This document shows, piece after piece, positions 42,318-51,500 of a stretch of DNA of 64,000 bases. The translations under genes were made by a program, and so were the position numbers. The notes beneath the pieces are model-generated. The model searched no databases. It was given only the letters and a program-made list of their open reading frames with translations, and had not been told where the DNA came from. How positions within the stretch are numbered: position 1 is the first letter of the stretch; every line of letters starts with the position of its first letter. This DNA comes from Streptomyces xinghaiensis S187 (GTDB taxonomy: Bacteria > Actinomycetota > Actinomycetes > Streptomycetales > Streptomycetaceae): positions 6,230,501 to 6,294,500 of the forward strand of contig NZ_CP023202.1 of assembly GCF_000220705.2 (NCBI RefSeq). The letters are read 5' to 3'.

Positions 42318-42863
42318 ATGCGACGACTGAGCGGCACACTGGCCGCACTGATACTGGCGGTCGCCGGTCTGGCGGCGGCCACGGCTCCGGCCGCAGGCGC
42401 GGCGCCGACGGCTGCGGAGAACTGCTCCGTGACCTGGGGGAGCATGGTCAAGGCCGAGTGGGATTCGGACTACCGGCCGCTGGTGGGCATCAGGAGCGGG
42501 CGGCACGACTGCTACGACCGTCTGGTCTTCGACATCGACGGCACGGCCGCCGACCGGATCGGCTACTACGTCCACTACGTCAGCCGGCTGCACCAGGACG
42601 GCTCGGGTGACCTGATTCCGGTCAAGGGCGGCGCGATTCTGGAGGTCGTGGCGTTCGCGCCCGCCTACGACCCGGAAACCATGGAGCCGACCCTGCCGGA
42701 GACGAAGCTGAAGGTCGACGGGTACCGGACCTTCCGGGACGTCGTGGTCGCCGGCAGCTTCGAGGGCCAGACCCAGGTGGGGCTGGGCGTCCGCGCCCGG
42801 CTGCCGTTCCGGGTCTTCCAGACGGGCAACCACCTCGTGGTCGACGTGGCGCACACCTGGTGA
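42318..42863 (+). CDS. Secreted AMIN-like domain protein
   Basis: The 181-residue exported protein has a signal peptide (MRRLSGTLAALILAVAGLAA, cleavage near AGAAPTA, about 33). The rest is one beta-rich domain (VGIRSGRHDCYDRLVFDIDG, YYVHYVSRLHQDGSGDLIPV, VGLGVRARLPFRVFQTG, ending NHLVVDVAHTW) resembling AMIN-like domains of actinobacterial lipoproteins. Two cysteines after the signal may pair. It lies divergent from the pseudo-protease. Start ATG 42318 follows GGGGGG. Confidence 0.8.
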   Translation: MRRLSGTLAALILAVAGLAAATAPAAGAAPTAAENCSVTWGSMVKAEWDSDYRPLVGIRSGRHDCYDRLVFDIDGTAADRIGYYVHYVSRLHQDGSGDLIPVKGGAILEVVAFAPAYDPETMEPTLPETKLKVDGYRTFRDVVVAGSFEGQTQVGLGVRARLPFRVFQTGNHLVVDVAHTW

Positions 42864-43087
42864 ACCGGAGCCGGCCCCGCTGCCGCCAGGACACCGGGCA
42901 GCGGGACCGGACGCGCGCGGGGGACGGCGCCTGTCCGGCCTCGGCGGAGCCGCTCGCCCGCCGCCGGATCCTCCGCCGGCGGACAAAACTTCGCGAGTAT
43001 TGGCGTATCGCCTCTTGACTGTGTCAACAAGGCTAAGCTGCACCGCAGTTCATCACATCTGTGGGCGGCATCAGGGGGGCGTACGTC

Positions 43088-44092
43088 ATGACACACCTTC
43101 ACATCGGGTGGAAGGCACCGCGGAGACAGCGGGCGCACGAGCGGCCGGGGGCGGGACGCCGCGCGGGAACGGCGGAGCGGATAGCCGGCCGGACCGTGAC
43201 ACGCGGGCGATCCGCTGTCCTCGGCGTACTGGCCGTCGCCCTGCTCGGGGCCTGCTCCGGAGGAGATCCTCGGGCGGAGCCGAGGGAAACGGTCACCGCG
43301 ACGGCCACCACGACCGTGACGGCGAAGCCGGAGCGGATGCCGTCCCAGAAGGGAACACGGCTCGGGGAGGCGCGGAAGGCGGCCGAGGCCGCCGGGTACA
43401 CCCCGTCCGCGCACAACGCCAGCAAGGGCGACACCGACCCCGCCGGGAGCTGGACGGTCTGCTTCGAGGACATCGGCTACGGCACGGTCGACTACGGGGC
43501 CGTCGAGGAGGGCGCGCTCTGCCCGAAGAAGGACGGCGGCCCCCTGACGTGGCCCAAGGCCCCCGACGTCACCGGCGCGGTCTACGCCAAGGCCGTCACG
43601 GCGCTGACCAAGGCCGGGCTGAGCGAGGGCGGCATCAGTGCCGACTCGGCGTACAAGGACGTCACCGTCGCCTCGGCCGACGTGGAGGACGACCCGGACG
43701 ACTACACGGTCTGCTTCCAGTCCCTCAAGGCCGGCAGCGACATCAAGCCCGGCACCAAGACGAAGCTGACCGTGGTCGAGGGCAGCTCGTGCCCGTCGGC
43801 GAAGGGCACCTACAAGGACCGGACGAACGACCCCTCCTACACCCCGCCGGCCCCGGCGCGCGACAGCGGATCCGGCGACTCGTCGGGTGGCTCGACGGGC
43901 GGCGGCTCCGGCGGCAGCGGCGACACCGGCCAGGGGGCCGGAGGGTGCGAACTGACGTCCCCGGCGGGCAACTGCTACCGGGCCGGCCAGTTCTGCGCCA
44001 ACAAGCACCTCGGGATGCAGACCCATGACGCCGGCGGACGGATCATCTACTGCAAGGAGCGCGCCGACGGGCAGCGCTGGAACTACTCGTAG
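43088..44092 (+). CDS. Lipoprotein with PASTA-like repeats
   Basis: The 334-residue protein has lipobox LLGAC at about 57-61, but only after a 35-residue basic lead; GTG 43196 would give a more typical lipoprotein signal, though ATG 43088 has the better ribosome-binding site. Two PASTA-like segments follow (LGEARKAAEAAGYTP with its strands, and VYAKAVTALTKAGLSEGG with its strands), then a Ser/Gly/Thr linker and a Cys-rich end (GGCELTSPAGNCYRAGQFCA, IIYCKERADGQRWNYS). It probably sits on the cell surface. Ligand unknown. Confidence 0.78.
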   Translation: MTHLHIGWKAPRRQRAHERPGAGRRAGTAERIAGRTVTRGRSAVLGVLAVALLGACSGGDPRAEPRETVTATATTTVTAKPERMPSQKGTRLGEARKAAEAAGYTPSAHNASKGDTDPAGSWTVCFEDIGYGTVDYGAVEEGALCPKKDGGPLTWPKAPDVTGAVYAKAVTALTKAGLSEGGISADSAYKDVTVASADVEDDPDDYTVCFQSLKAGSDIKPGTKTKLTVVEGSSCPSAKGTYKDRTNDPSYTPPAPARDSGSGDSSGGSTGGGSGGSGDTGQGAGGCELTSPAGNCYRAGQFCANKHLGMQTHDAGGRIIYCKERADGQRWNYS

Positions 44093-44213
44093 CCGGTCGC
44101 GGCCGGCGCACGCCCTGCGGTGAACCGGCCCTCCGGCCGGTGCGGCACGGGTGACGCGGCCCGTCCGGCCGGCCCGCCGGCCCCGGTTGTGCCCCGTGCA
44201 CCGGCTGCAGCAC

Positions 44214-44247
44214 GCGCCCCGGGCATCCTCGACGGGACCCGGGGCGC
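44214..44247. terminator. Hairpin between convergent genes
   Basis: GCGCCCCGGG pairs with CCCGGGGCGC across a 14-base loop between the PASTA lipoprotein and the PIN toxin genes. Confidence 0.5.
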
Positions 44248-44302
44248 CCGGTTCCGCCCGGGGTTGGTGCTCCCGGCGTCTCCCGTCCGCTCGGCGGACC
44301 TC

Positions 44303-44707
44303 TCAGAGGGCTACGACGGTCACCGCGCTGTCGAGCCCTTTGAAGTCATCCGGATTGCGGGTGAACAGCGGCAAACCGTGGACGGAGGCGATTGCGGCGA
44401 TCATCAGGTCCAGCCTGCGGGGGCGGGGATTGCGGTTGGCTGCGAGGGTGAGAGACACCAGAGTGCCGTAGCGCGCGGCAGCGTCGCCGTCGAAGGGCAG
44501 GGGATCGAAGTCGGCGACGGCTGCCCCCAGTTTCTCCATCCTTGCAGCCCTGGCCGCCGGGTCCTGGGCCACCGCCACGCCCTGCTGCAGTTCGGCCATG
44601 GTGACGGCGGTGAGCTCGGGAGTGGCGGGCAGGGCCGCAGGATCGAGCAGACCCAGGTCGATGTAGGTGCAGGTGTCCAGAACCCCGGAGGGGAAGCGGT
44701 CAGCCAC
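44303..44707 (-). CDS. vapC: PIN-domain toxin (VapC type)
   Basis: A 134-residue PIN ribonuclease. The acidic metal-binding set is present: Asp in VLDTCTYIDLG, Glu in TAVTMAELQQGV, Asp in RLDLMIAAIASVHGL and Asp in FTRNPDDFKGLD. GTG 44707 is chosen because it overlaps the antitoxin stop by eight bases; upstream in-frame codons lie inside the antitoxin gene. Targets of VapC toxins are usually tRNA or rRNA; this one is unknown. Confidence 0.88.
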   Translation of the reverse strand: MADRFPSGVLDTCTYIDLGLLDPAALPATPELTAVTMAELQQGVAVAQDPAARAARMEKLGAAVADFDPLPFDGDAAARYGTLVSLTLAANRNPRPRRLDLMIAAIASVHGLPLFTRNPDDFKGLDSAVTVVAL

Positions 44708-44975
44708 GGTGGCGCTGCCACGGGTCCTCGTCGACGCGCTCCTCGGAGCCGAAGAACTCGTCTCCTTCCCGGCGCATAGCCGCATAGTCGACACGGGGAA
44801 GTCCGCGATGCCGCTCCACGAGCTCCTCGGCGCTCAGTCCGCGCCTGCGGCGGATGGGGCGCAGTTCGGCGACCTCCGTGCCGTTCCGTGTGATGTGGTA
44901 AACGTCGCCCGCCTCGACCGCGTCCATGACGGCCGCGGAATTGTTGCGGAACTCGCGCTGGCTGATCGTTTTCAT
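44700..44975 (-). CDS. Phd/YefM-family antitoxin
   Basis: A 91-residue antitoxin with the Phd/YefM N-terminus MKTISQREFRNNSAAVMDAV and DVYHITRNGTEVAELRPIRR, then a toxin-binding tail (GLSAEELVERHRGLPRVDYA). It precedes and overlaps the PIN toxin. ATG 44975 lies six bases after a TACACT -10 box, so the mRNA is probably leaderless. A palindrome covers the start codon. Confidence 0.87.
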   Translation of the reverse strand: MKTISQREFRNNSAAVMDAVEAGDVYHITRNGTEVAELRPIRRRRGLSAEELVERHRGLPRVDYAAMRREGDEFFGSEERVDEDPWQRHRG

Positions 44976-44979
44976 GAAA
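44970..44979 (-). promoter_or_regulatory. Palindrome over the antitoxin start codon
   Basis: TTTCATGAAA is a perfect ten-base palindrome centred on the ATG and next to the TACACT -10 (minus strand). It is a likely site for autorepression by the Phd-type antitoxin. Confidence 0.45.
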
Positions 44980-45076
44980 CCAGTGTAGCTCTGCGTGTCT
45001 CGCTGGGCTACGCCAGTTGTGCCGGGAGCTCCCGCGGGGATCCTCATCCGAGTCCGGGACCGGGCGCGGCGTCCGG

Positions 45077-45997
45077 TCAGAGGTACGTGACGCCGGTCAG
45101 GTTCTCGGCGGCGGTCCACAGGCGCTGTCCGGTGGCCGGTGCGGCGGCTTCGGTGCTGGGGCGGACCTCGGTGACGTCGCCGCGGAGCTCCCAGGGTCCG
45201 GACGGTCCGAAGAACTGTCCGCCGCGGACACCGGGGGCGGTCGCGGCGAAGAGCTGGGGCAGTGCTCCGCGCTCCGCCGGCTGGGTCAGGAGGAGGCCGC
45301 CCCGTGCGACGATCCGGCCCGCGCGGCCACGGTGTTCCCAGGCCCGGGGTGTGAGGTTGGACCGGGAGAGCCCGGGGTGGGCGAGGACGCTGGTGATCCG
45401 TGAGCCCGCGGCGCGCAGCCGGCGGTCGAGTTCGAGGCCGAAGACGGTGGTGGCGAGTTTGGAACGGCCGTACGCGCGGGCGGCGTCGTAGGAGCGCTGT
45501 GACATGAGGTCGTCGAAGTCGAGGCGGGCGTTCTTGTGGGTGATGGAGCTGAGGCCGACCACCCTGGGGGCGTCGGCCCGGGCGAGTGTGCCGAGCAGCA
45601 GGCCGGTGAGGGCGAAGTGGCCCAGCATGTTCGTGCCGAGATGGAGTTCGAATCCGTCGGCCGTGGTGTGTGCCGGGCCGAGGAGTACCAGTCCGGCGTT
45701 GTTGACGAGCAGGTCGACCGCCGGGTGGTCGGCGGTCAGCTCTTTCGCGAACGTCCGGACCGAGGACAGCGAGGCCAGGTCCAGCTCGCGCACCTCGGTC
45801 CGTGCCCGCGGCACCGCGTCCCCGATGAGGGCGGCGGCCCGCGCGCCGGCCGCGACGTTGCGCACGGCGAGCACGACCTTCGCCCCGTGCCGGGCCAGTT
45901 CGGTCGCGGTGACCAGGCCGAGACCGGAGTTCGCGCCGGTCACGACGGCTGTTCTGCCGTGCTGGTCGGGGATCTGGCGGGTGCTCCATGCGGCCAT
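45077..45997 (-). CDS. Short-chain dehydrogenase/reductase
   Basis: A 306-residue NAD(P)-dependent oxidoreductase. The cofactor loop TGANSGLG is near residue 19, NNAG follows, and the catalytic Ser and Tyr-xxx-Lys are SSITHKN and YGRSKLATT. It is of the retinol-dehydrogenase-like extended group often called oxidoreductase in actinomycetes. ATG 45997 follows AGGAG. The divergent HTH gene 140 bases away probably controls it. Substrate unknown. Confidence 0.92.
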   Translation of the reverse strand: MAAWSTRQIPDQHGRTAVVTGANSGLGLVTATELARHGAKVVLAVRNVAAGARAAALIGDAVPRARTEVRELDLASLSSVRTFAKELTADHPAVDLLVNNAGLVLLGPAHTTADGFELHLGTNMLGHFALTGLLLGTLARADAPRVVGLSSITHKNARLDFDDLMSQRSYDAARAYGRSKLATTVFGLELDRRLRAAGSRITSVLAHPGLSRSNLTPRAWEHRGRAGRIVARGGLLLTQPAERGALPQLFAATAPGVRGGQFFGPSGPWELRGDVTEVRPSTEAAAPATGQRLWTAAENLTGVTYL

Positions 45998-46137
45998 GGC
46001 GATGCTCCTGGGATGCCTGGTGTGTCGGGGACCGTTCGCGACGAGAGTAGGAACGGGCGGCCCCGGCTCCGTGGTACACCGTTGCCTGGGAATGCCGGAC
46101 CTACCTTCGGGCGGAGACCGGCACGCACACTGGAGGC

Positions 46138-47040
46138 ATGGCCACCGATCATCTGTATGCGCGAGAACTGGGTGACTTCCTCCGCGCCCGGCGCAGCCGG
46201 CTGCGTCCGCAGGACGTCGGCCTGGAGCCGGGCGGCCGGCGCAAGGTGACCGGCCTGCGCCGCGACGAGATCGCCCTGCTGGCCGGGCTGAGCACCGACT
46301 ACTACCAGCGCCTGGAACAGGGCCGCGGGGGGCGGCCGTCCGATGACGCCCTCTATGCCATCGCCTCCGCACTGGACCTGGACGACGAGGAACGCCGGCA
46401 TCTGTTCGGCCTCGCCCGGGCCGCGCGCCGGCCGACGGCGTCCGCTCCCGTTCGCCGCGGTCCCGAACGGGTACCCGACAGCACCCGGCGGCTGCTGCAC
46501 GTCATGGCCACCCCCGCACTGGTGCTCGGCCGCCACCTCGACGTGCTCGCCTGGAACCCGCTGGCCGAAGCCCTGCTGGGCGACCCCGCCACCGTGCCCC
46601 CGGCGGAACGCAACATGGTCGTCCAGCTGTTCCGGGATCCCGAGGCCCGCCTGCGCTGCCCGGACTGGGAAAGCCTTGCCCTGGACTACATCGGCATGCT
46701 GCGCGCCGCCGTCGCGGAGGATCCGGGCCATCCGCGCGCCACGGCGCTCATCGGCGAACTGAGCATCCACAGCACTGACTTCCGGAGCCTGTGGGCCCGC
46801 CACGACGTGCGGGAGAACGTCCACGGAACCAAACTCTTCCGGCACCCCGAGGCCGGTGAGATCACCCTGGACTGGGACAGCTACCCGCTGCCCGGCAACC
46901 CGGGCCCCGTCCTCCTCGTCTACACGGCCGAACCGGGCAGCGCGGACGCCGAGCGTCTCCAACTCCTCGCGTCCCTGCGCGCGACCCGTGACCACGGCAC
47001 CGACGCCGGCACCGAACCCCCGCCGCTCCGCCGGCGGTGA
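46138..47040 (+). CDS. XRE-type regulator with MmyB-like ligand domain
   Basis: The 300-residue transcription factor has an N-terminal HTH (LGDFLRARRSRL, VTGLRRDEIALLAGLSTDYYQRLEQGRG) and a C-terminal MmyB-like PAS-related domain (TPALVLGRHLDVLAWNPLAEALLG, ELSIHSTDFRSLWARHDVRE, KLFRHPEAGEITLDW), which in family members binds a fatty-acyl-like ligand. It is divergent from the SDR gene, the common arrangement for MmyB regulators and the reductase they control. Confidence 0.92.
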   Translation: MATDHLYARELGDFLRARRSRLRPQDVGLEPGGRRKVTGLRRDEIALLAGLSTDYYQRLEQGRGGRPSDDALYAIASALDLDDEERRHLFGLARAARRPTASAPVRRGPERVPDSTRRLLHVMATPALVLGRHLDVLAWNPLAEALLGDPATVPPAERNMVVQLFRDPEARLRCPDWESLALDYIGMLRAAVAEDPGHPRATALIGELSIHSTDFRSLWARHDVRENVHGTKLFRHPEAGEITLDWDSYPLPGNPGPVLLVYTAEPGSADAERLQLLASLRATRDHGTDAGTEPPPLRRR

Positions 47041-47353
47041 CGGCCCTCCCGGCCGGACGGGGAGAGCCGCGTGGCGCCGCAAGGTGGTCCGAACGCGCGG
47101 ACCGTGGCGGTGGGGAGCCGGCCGGCCGTGCGCTGCCGCGCCGCCGTACGTCTCGCGACCGGGAGGTGCGCGGCCCGCTCCCCGGGGCGGCCGGGATCGC
47201 CGAATCCGCCGAAAAAAGGCGGGCGGCGGCCGATAAGTTTCTCCGTGACCGGCGGTCAGAGATCATGGTTGGTGCACCGCAGCCGCGAGTGCGGCGGGCA
47301 CCCGCGCCGGCCGACTCTGCCGAAAGCTGGACACGAGACACCGAGGAACCGAG
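47041..47353. other. Intergenic region
   Basis: 313 bases. CCGCC-GAAAAAA-GGCGG near 47207-47224 could form a short hairpin, a weak terminator for the regulator. An AT-richer stretch (GATAAGTTTCTCC near 47233) may belong to the next promoter. No gene is supported. Confidence 0.4.
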
Positions 47354-47926
47354 ATGCGCACCCTGATCAGCACCGCCTTCATGTCACTTGACGGCGTCGT
47401 GGAGGCCCCGGGCGGCGAGCCCGGTTACCGGAACGCCGGATGGACCTTCAAGGACGTCGAGTTCCTCCCCGAGGCATACGACATCAAGGACCGCGAACAG
47501 AAGGAAGCCACGGCGATGCTGCTGGGCCGGATCAGCTATCAGGCGTTCAGCCCGGTGTGGCCCGGTATGGAGGACTTCGCCGGGTACAAGGTGATGCCGA
47601 AGTACGTCGTGTCCACCACCCTCGGCGAGGACGACCTGGTGTCGGACTGGGGCGAGACGACGATCCTGCGCTCACTCGACGAGGTCGCCGCGCTGAAGGA
47701 GACCGAGGGCGGCGCGATCATCGTCCACGGCAGCGCCACCCTGAACCGCGCCCTCTCGGACGCCGGCCTCATCGACCGCTACCACCTGCTCGTCTTCCCG
47801 CTCCTGCTCGGCGCGGGCAAGCGGCTCTTCAGCGCGACGGACAAGGACACGCAGAAGCTGAAGCTGGTCGACCACGAGGCCTACGCCAACGGCGTGCAGA
47901 AGAACGTCTTCGACGTCGTCCGCTGA
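47354..47926 (+). CDS. DHFR/RibD C-terminal domain protein
   Basis: The 190-residue protein has a dihydrofolate-reductase-like fold (MRTLISTAFMSLDGVVEAPG, MLLGRISYQAFSPVWPG, KYVVSTTL, GGAIIVHGSATLNRALSDAGLIDRYHLLVFPLLLGAGKRLF). Members are NADPH-binding reductases related to the RibD C-terminus with mostly unknown substrates; true folate reductase activity is unlikely. The start follows GAGGAA. Confidence 0.88.
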   Translation: MRTLISTAFMSLDGVVEAPGGEPGYRNAGWTFKDVEFLPEAYDIKDREQKEATAMLLGRISYQAFSPVWPGMEDFAGYKVMPKYVVSTTLGEDDLVSDWGETTILRSLDEVAALKETEGGAIIVHGSATLNRALSDAGLIDRYHLLVFPLLLGAGKRLFSATDKDTQKLKLVDHEAYANGVQKNVFDVVR

Positions 47927-48157
47927 TACAGGGCCCGCCCGGGTCTCACCTCACCCCGCCTTCCGCGTTGTCCGGATGGTTTTATACAGTTCTCTTGGTT
48001 AAAACGAGCTGGCTTGGCGAAATGATGGTGTGCGGTGATCGGGACGGTGGCTGTGCGGCCGTCCCGAGGGTCACGCACCGTCCGGCCCGCCGGCCCGTGA
48101 CCGGGACGTCCGCGCCACACCCCGTGCCCGCGGCCGGAGAACGCGAAGGAGACCGTC

Positions 48158-48409
48158 ATGGCCATCGAGGACAAGCAGCTCGACGTGCGCAGTGAGGCAC
48201 CCGCCCGCCGCCACGCGCTGATCTTCGAGAACTACACCGCGCTGGGAACCGGCGAGGGCTTCGTACTCGTCAACGACCACGACCCGAAGCCGCTGTACTA
48301 CCAGTTCGACGCCGAGCACAAGGGCGACTTCACCTGGGACTACCTGGAGCAGGGCCCCGAGACCTGGCGGGTGCGCATCGGCCGCCCCGCCGCCGGCGGC
48401 GGGAAGTAG
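48158..48409 (+). CDS. DUF2249 domain protein
   Basis: An 83-residue small protein. LDVRSEAPARRHALIFENYTALGTGEGFVLVNDHDPKPL gives the DUF2249 LDVR and LVNDHDPxPL motifs, ending WDYLEQGPETWRVRIGR. The family, found with nitrogen-oxide and haem proteins in other bacteria, has no settled role. GAAGGAG precedes the ATG. An AT-rich stretch about 170 bases upstream (GGTTTTATACAGTT near 47976) probably holds the promoter. Confidence 0.85.
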   Translation: MAIEDKQLDVRSEAPARRHALIFENYTALGTGEGFVLVNDHDPKPLYYQFDAEHKGDFTWDYLEQGPETWRVRIGRPAAGGGK

Positions 48410-48456
48410 ACCGGCGCCGGAGGCCGGCCCGGAGCCCCGGGCGCGGCACGATCAGG

Positions 48457-48505
48457 CCGTGCCCCGGCCGGCCGCCGCAGGGCTGGGCGGCCGGCCGGGG
48501 CACGG
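48457..48505. terminator. Strong bidirectional terminator
   Basis: CCGTGCCCCGGCCGGCCGCC pairs perfectly with GGCGGCCGGCCGGGGCACGG (20 bp, nine-base loop) eight bases from the giant gene stop. Confidence 0.88.
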
Positions 48506-48512
48506 GGCCGTG

Positions 48513-51500
48513 TCAGGCGGTGGTCACCGTGTGGACGTGGGAGCCGGTGGAGGGGGCGAAACTTGCGTCGCCGTTGTAGGTGGTGGTGACGGTGTGCGGG
48601 CCGAGCGTCAGGCCCCGGTTGGTGATGGTGGCCACGCCGCCGGTCAGCGGTGCGGTGAAGGTTCCGCCGCCGCCACCGCCGATGACGAAGGTGACGGTGC
48701 CGGTGGGAGTCCCGGTTCCCGGGGGCACCGGTGTCACCGTCGCCGTGAAGGTCACCAGCCGGCCGGGCTGGGACGGGTTCGGGGACGAGGCGGAGACGGT
48801 CGTGGTCGGAGCCCGGTCCACGGTGTGGGTGTCGGCGCCGCCGGAGACCGCGAAGAGCGCGTCACCGTTGTAGGACGCCTGGATCGTGTGCGGGCCGATG
48901 GCCAGCGTACTGGTGGTGAAGGTGGCCACGTCGGCGACCAGCGGCTCGATGACCGTGGTGGTGCCGTCGATGACGAAGGTCACGGTGCCGGTCGGTGTGC
49001 CGGCGCCCGGCACCGTCGCGGCCACGGTGGCGGTGATGGTGACCGGTTCCCCGAAGACCGAGGGGTCCGGCGCGGAGGTCACCGTGGTCGTCGTCGGCGA
49101 CAGGTCGACGATCTGCGTGGTGCTGCCTGCGGAGTTGTTGAAGTTGCCGTCGTCGCTCTCGTAGTCGGCGGTGACGGTGTGCGGGCCCACTTCCAGGGTG
49201 CTGAGGGTGAGCCGGGCGACGCCGTCGGCGTCCAGCGTCACCGTGAAGCTGCCCCCGCCTCCGCCGCCGATGGTGAAGACGACATCCCCGGTGGGGGTGC
49301 CACTGCCGGGGGACACGGGCTGGACGACGGCGATGAAGGTGACCGGCTCCCCGAAGACCGAGGGGTTCGGTGTGCCAGTGACCGAGGTCGCGGTGTCGGC
49401 CGCGTTCACCGTGTGGGTGTCCGTCCCGGACGAGGGGTTGAAGCCCGTGTCGCCGTCGTAGGTGGCCGTGACCGTGTAGCTCCCGGCGGGGAGGAGCGGC
49501 ACGGTCAGAGTGGCGTGTCCGGTCTCGTCCACGGCGCGGACGAACGTACCTCCGCCGCCACTGAGGACGAAGGTGACGGTTCCGGTCGGGGTACCCGCCC
49601 CCGGGGCCTCCGGCAGTACCTGCGCGGTGAAGACGATGGGCTGCCCGTAGACGGAGGGGTCGGGGTTGCCGGTCACGGTGGTGGTGGTGTTGGCGGGGTT
49701 GACCTGGTGGGTGTCGGTGGCGGTGGAGGGGTTGAAGTTGGGGTCGCCGGTGCCGGTGTAGGTGGCGGTGATGGTGTGGGGTCCGGGGGTGAGGGTGTTG
49801 ATGGTGGTGGTGGCGGTGCCGTCGGTGAGGGTGGCGGTGAGGGTGGTGGTGCCGTCGATGGTGAAGGTGACCTGGCCGTGTGGGGTGCCGGCGCCGGGGG
49901 CGACCGGTGCCACGGTGGCGGTCAGGGTCACCGGTTCGCCGAAGACTGAGGGGTCCGGGCCGCTGGTGACGGTGGTGGTGGTGTTGGCGGGGTTGACTTG
50001 GTGGGTGTCGGAGCCGTTGGAGGGGTCGTAGGTGGTGTCGCCGCTGTAGGTGGCGGTGACGGTGTGTTCGGTGACGCTGAGGGTGTCGAGGGTGAGGGTG
50101 GCGGTGCCGGTTTCGTCGAGGGGTTGGGTGAAGGTGCCGCCGCCGGTGCCGCCGGTGACGGTGAAGGTGATGGTTCCGGTGGGGACGGGGCCGATGCCGG
50201 TGGGGGTGACGGTGGCGGTGAACGTGACGGGCTCGCCGTAGACGGTGGGGTCGGGGGTGGAGGTCACGGTGGTGACGGTCTGCGGTTCGACTTCGACACT
50301 CTGGGTGGTGGTGCCGGTGGAGGCGGTGTAGTTGGGGGTGTCGGGGGTGTAGTCGGCGGTGATGAGGTGGGGGTCGGGGGTCAGAGCCAGGCTGCTGGTG
50401 GTGAAGACGGCGTTGCCGTTCGGGTCGAGGGGGACGGATGCCAGCGGTGTGCCGTCGATGGTGAAGACGACGCTGCCGGTGGGGGTGCCGGTGGCGGGTG
50501 GGTTGGTGGTGACGGTGGCGCGGATGGTGACGGGGCTGCCGAGGGCTGAGGGGTTGGGGCTGGTGGTGACGGTGGTGGTGGTGAGGGCAGCGAGGACTTG
50601 CTGGGTGGTGGTGCCGGTGGAGGGGGTGAAGTTGGTGTCGCCGTTGTAGGTGGCGGTGGCGCTCTGGGGGCCGGCGGGGAGGGAGTTGACGGTGAGGGTG
50701 GCGGTGCCTTCTGTGGCGACGGGGACGGTGGTGGTGCCGTGTCCGGTGATGGTGAAGGTGACGGTGCCGGTGGGGGTGCCGCTGCCGGGTGGGTTGGCGG
50801 TGACGGCGGCGGTGAAGACGACGGGCTGGCCGACGGAGGAGGGATCGGGGCCGGAGCTGACCGTGGTGGTGGTGCCCGCCTGGTTGACCTGGTGCGTATC
50901 CGTACCGCTGGAGCGGTTGAAGCCCGGGTCGGCCGTGGCGCTGTAGTCCGCCGTGATGGTGTGCGGACCCGTGGACAGGGAACTCGTGGTGACCGTGGCG
51001 GTCCCCCCGGCCAGGGTGCCCGTCAGGGTGATCGTGCCGTCGATGGTGAACGTCACCGCGCCCGCCGGGGTGCCGCCGCCCGGCGCCACCGGTGCGACGG
51101 TGGCGGAGAAGGTGGCCGGCTCCCCGAAGACGGTGGGATCCGGACTGCTGGTGACGGTGGTCGTGGTGTCCGCCGGGTTCACCACATGGGTCCCGGCGCC
51201 GCTGGAGGGAAGGAAGTTGGCATCCCCCTGGTAGGCGGAGGTGCCGCTGTAGGAGCCCGCCGCCAGCTCGGTGGTGCGGACCTCCGCGACACCGAACTCG
51301 TCCAGTTCCGCCGTGAAGAACACGCCGCTGGGCTCGGTCAGCACCACGGTGCCGGTGGGCACGCCGGCGCCCGGGGACACCGCCGTGACCACGGTCCGCA
51401 GCAGGATCTCCTGGCCGAAGACCGACGGGGTGGGCGTGACGGTGATGACCGTCGTCGTCGCGGCCCGGTCGACCACGTGGGTGTCGGCGCCGCTGGACGG

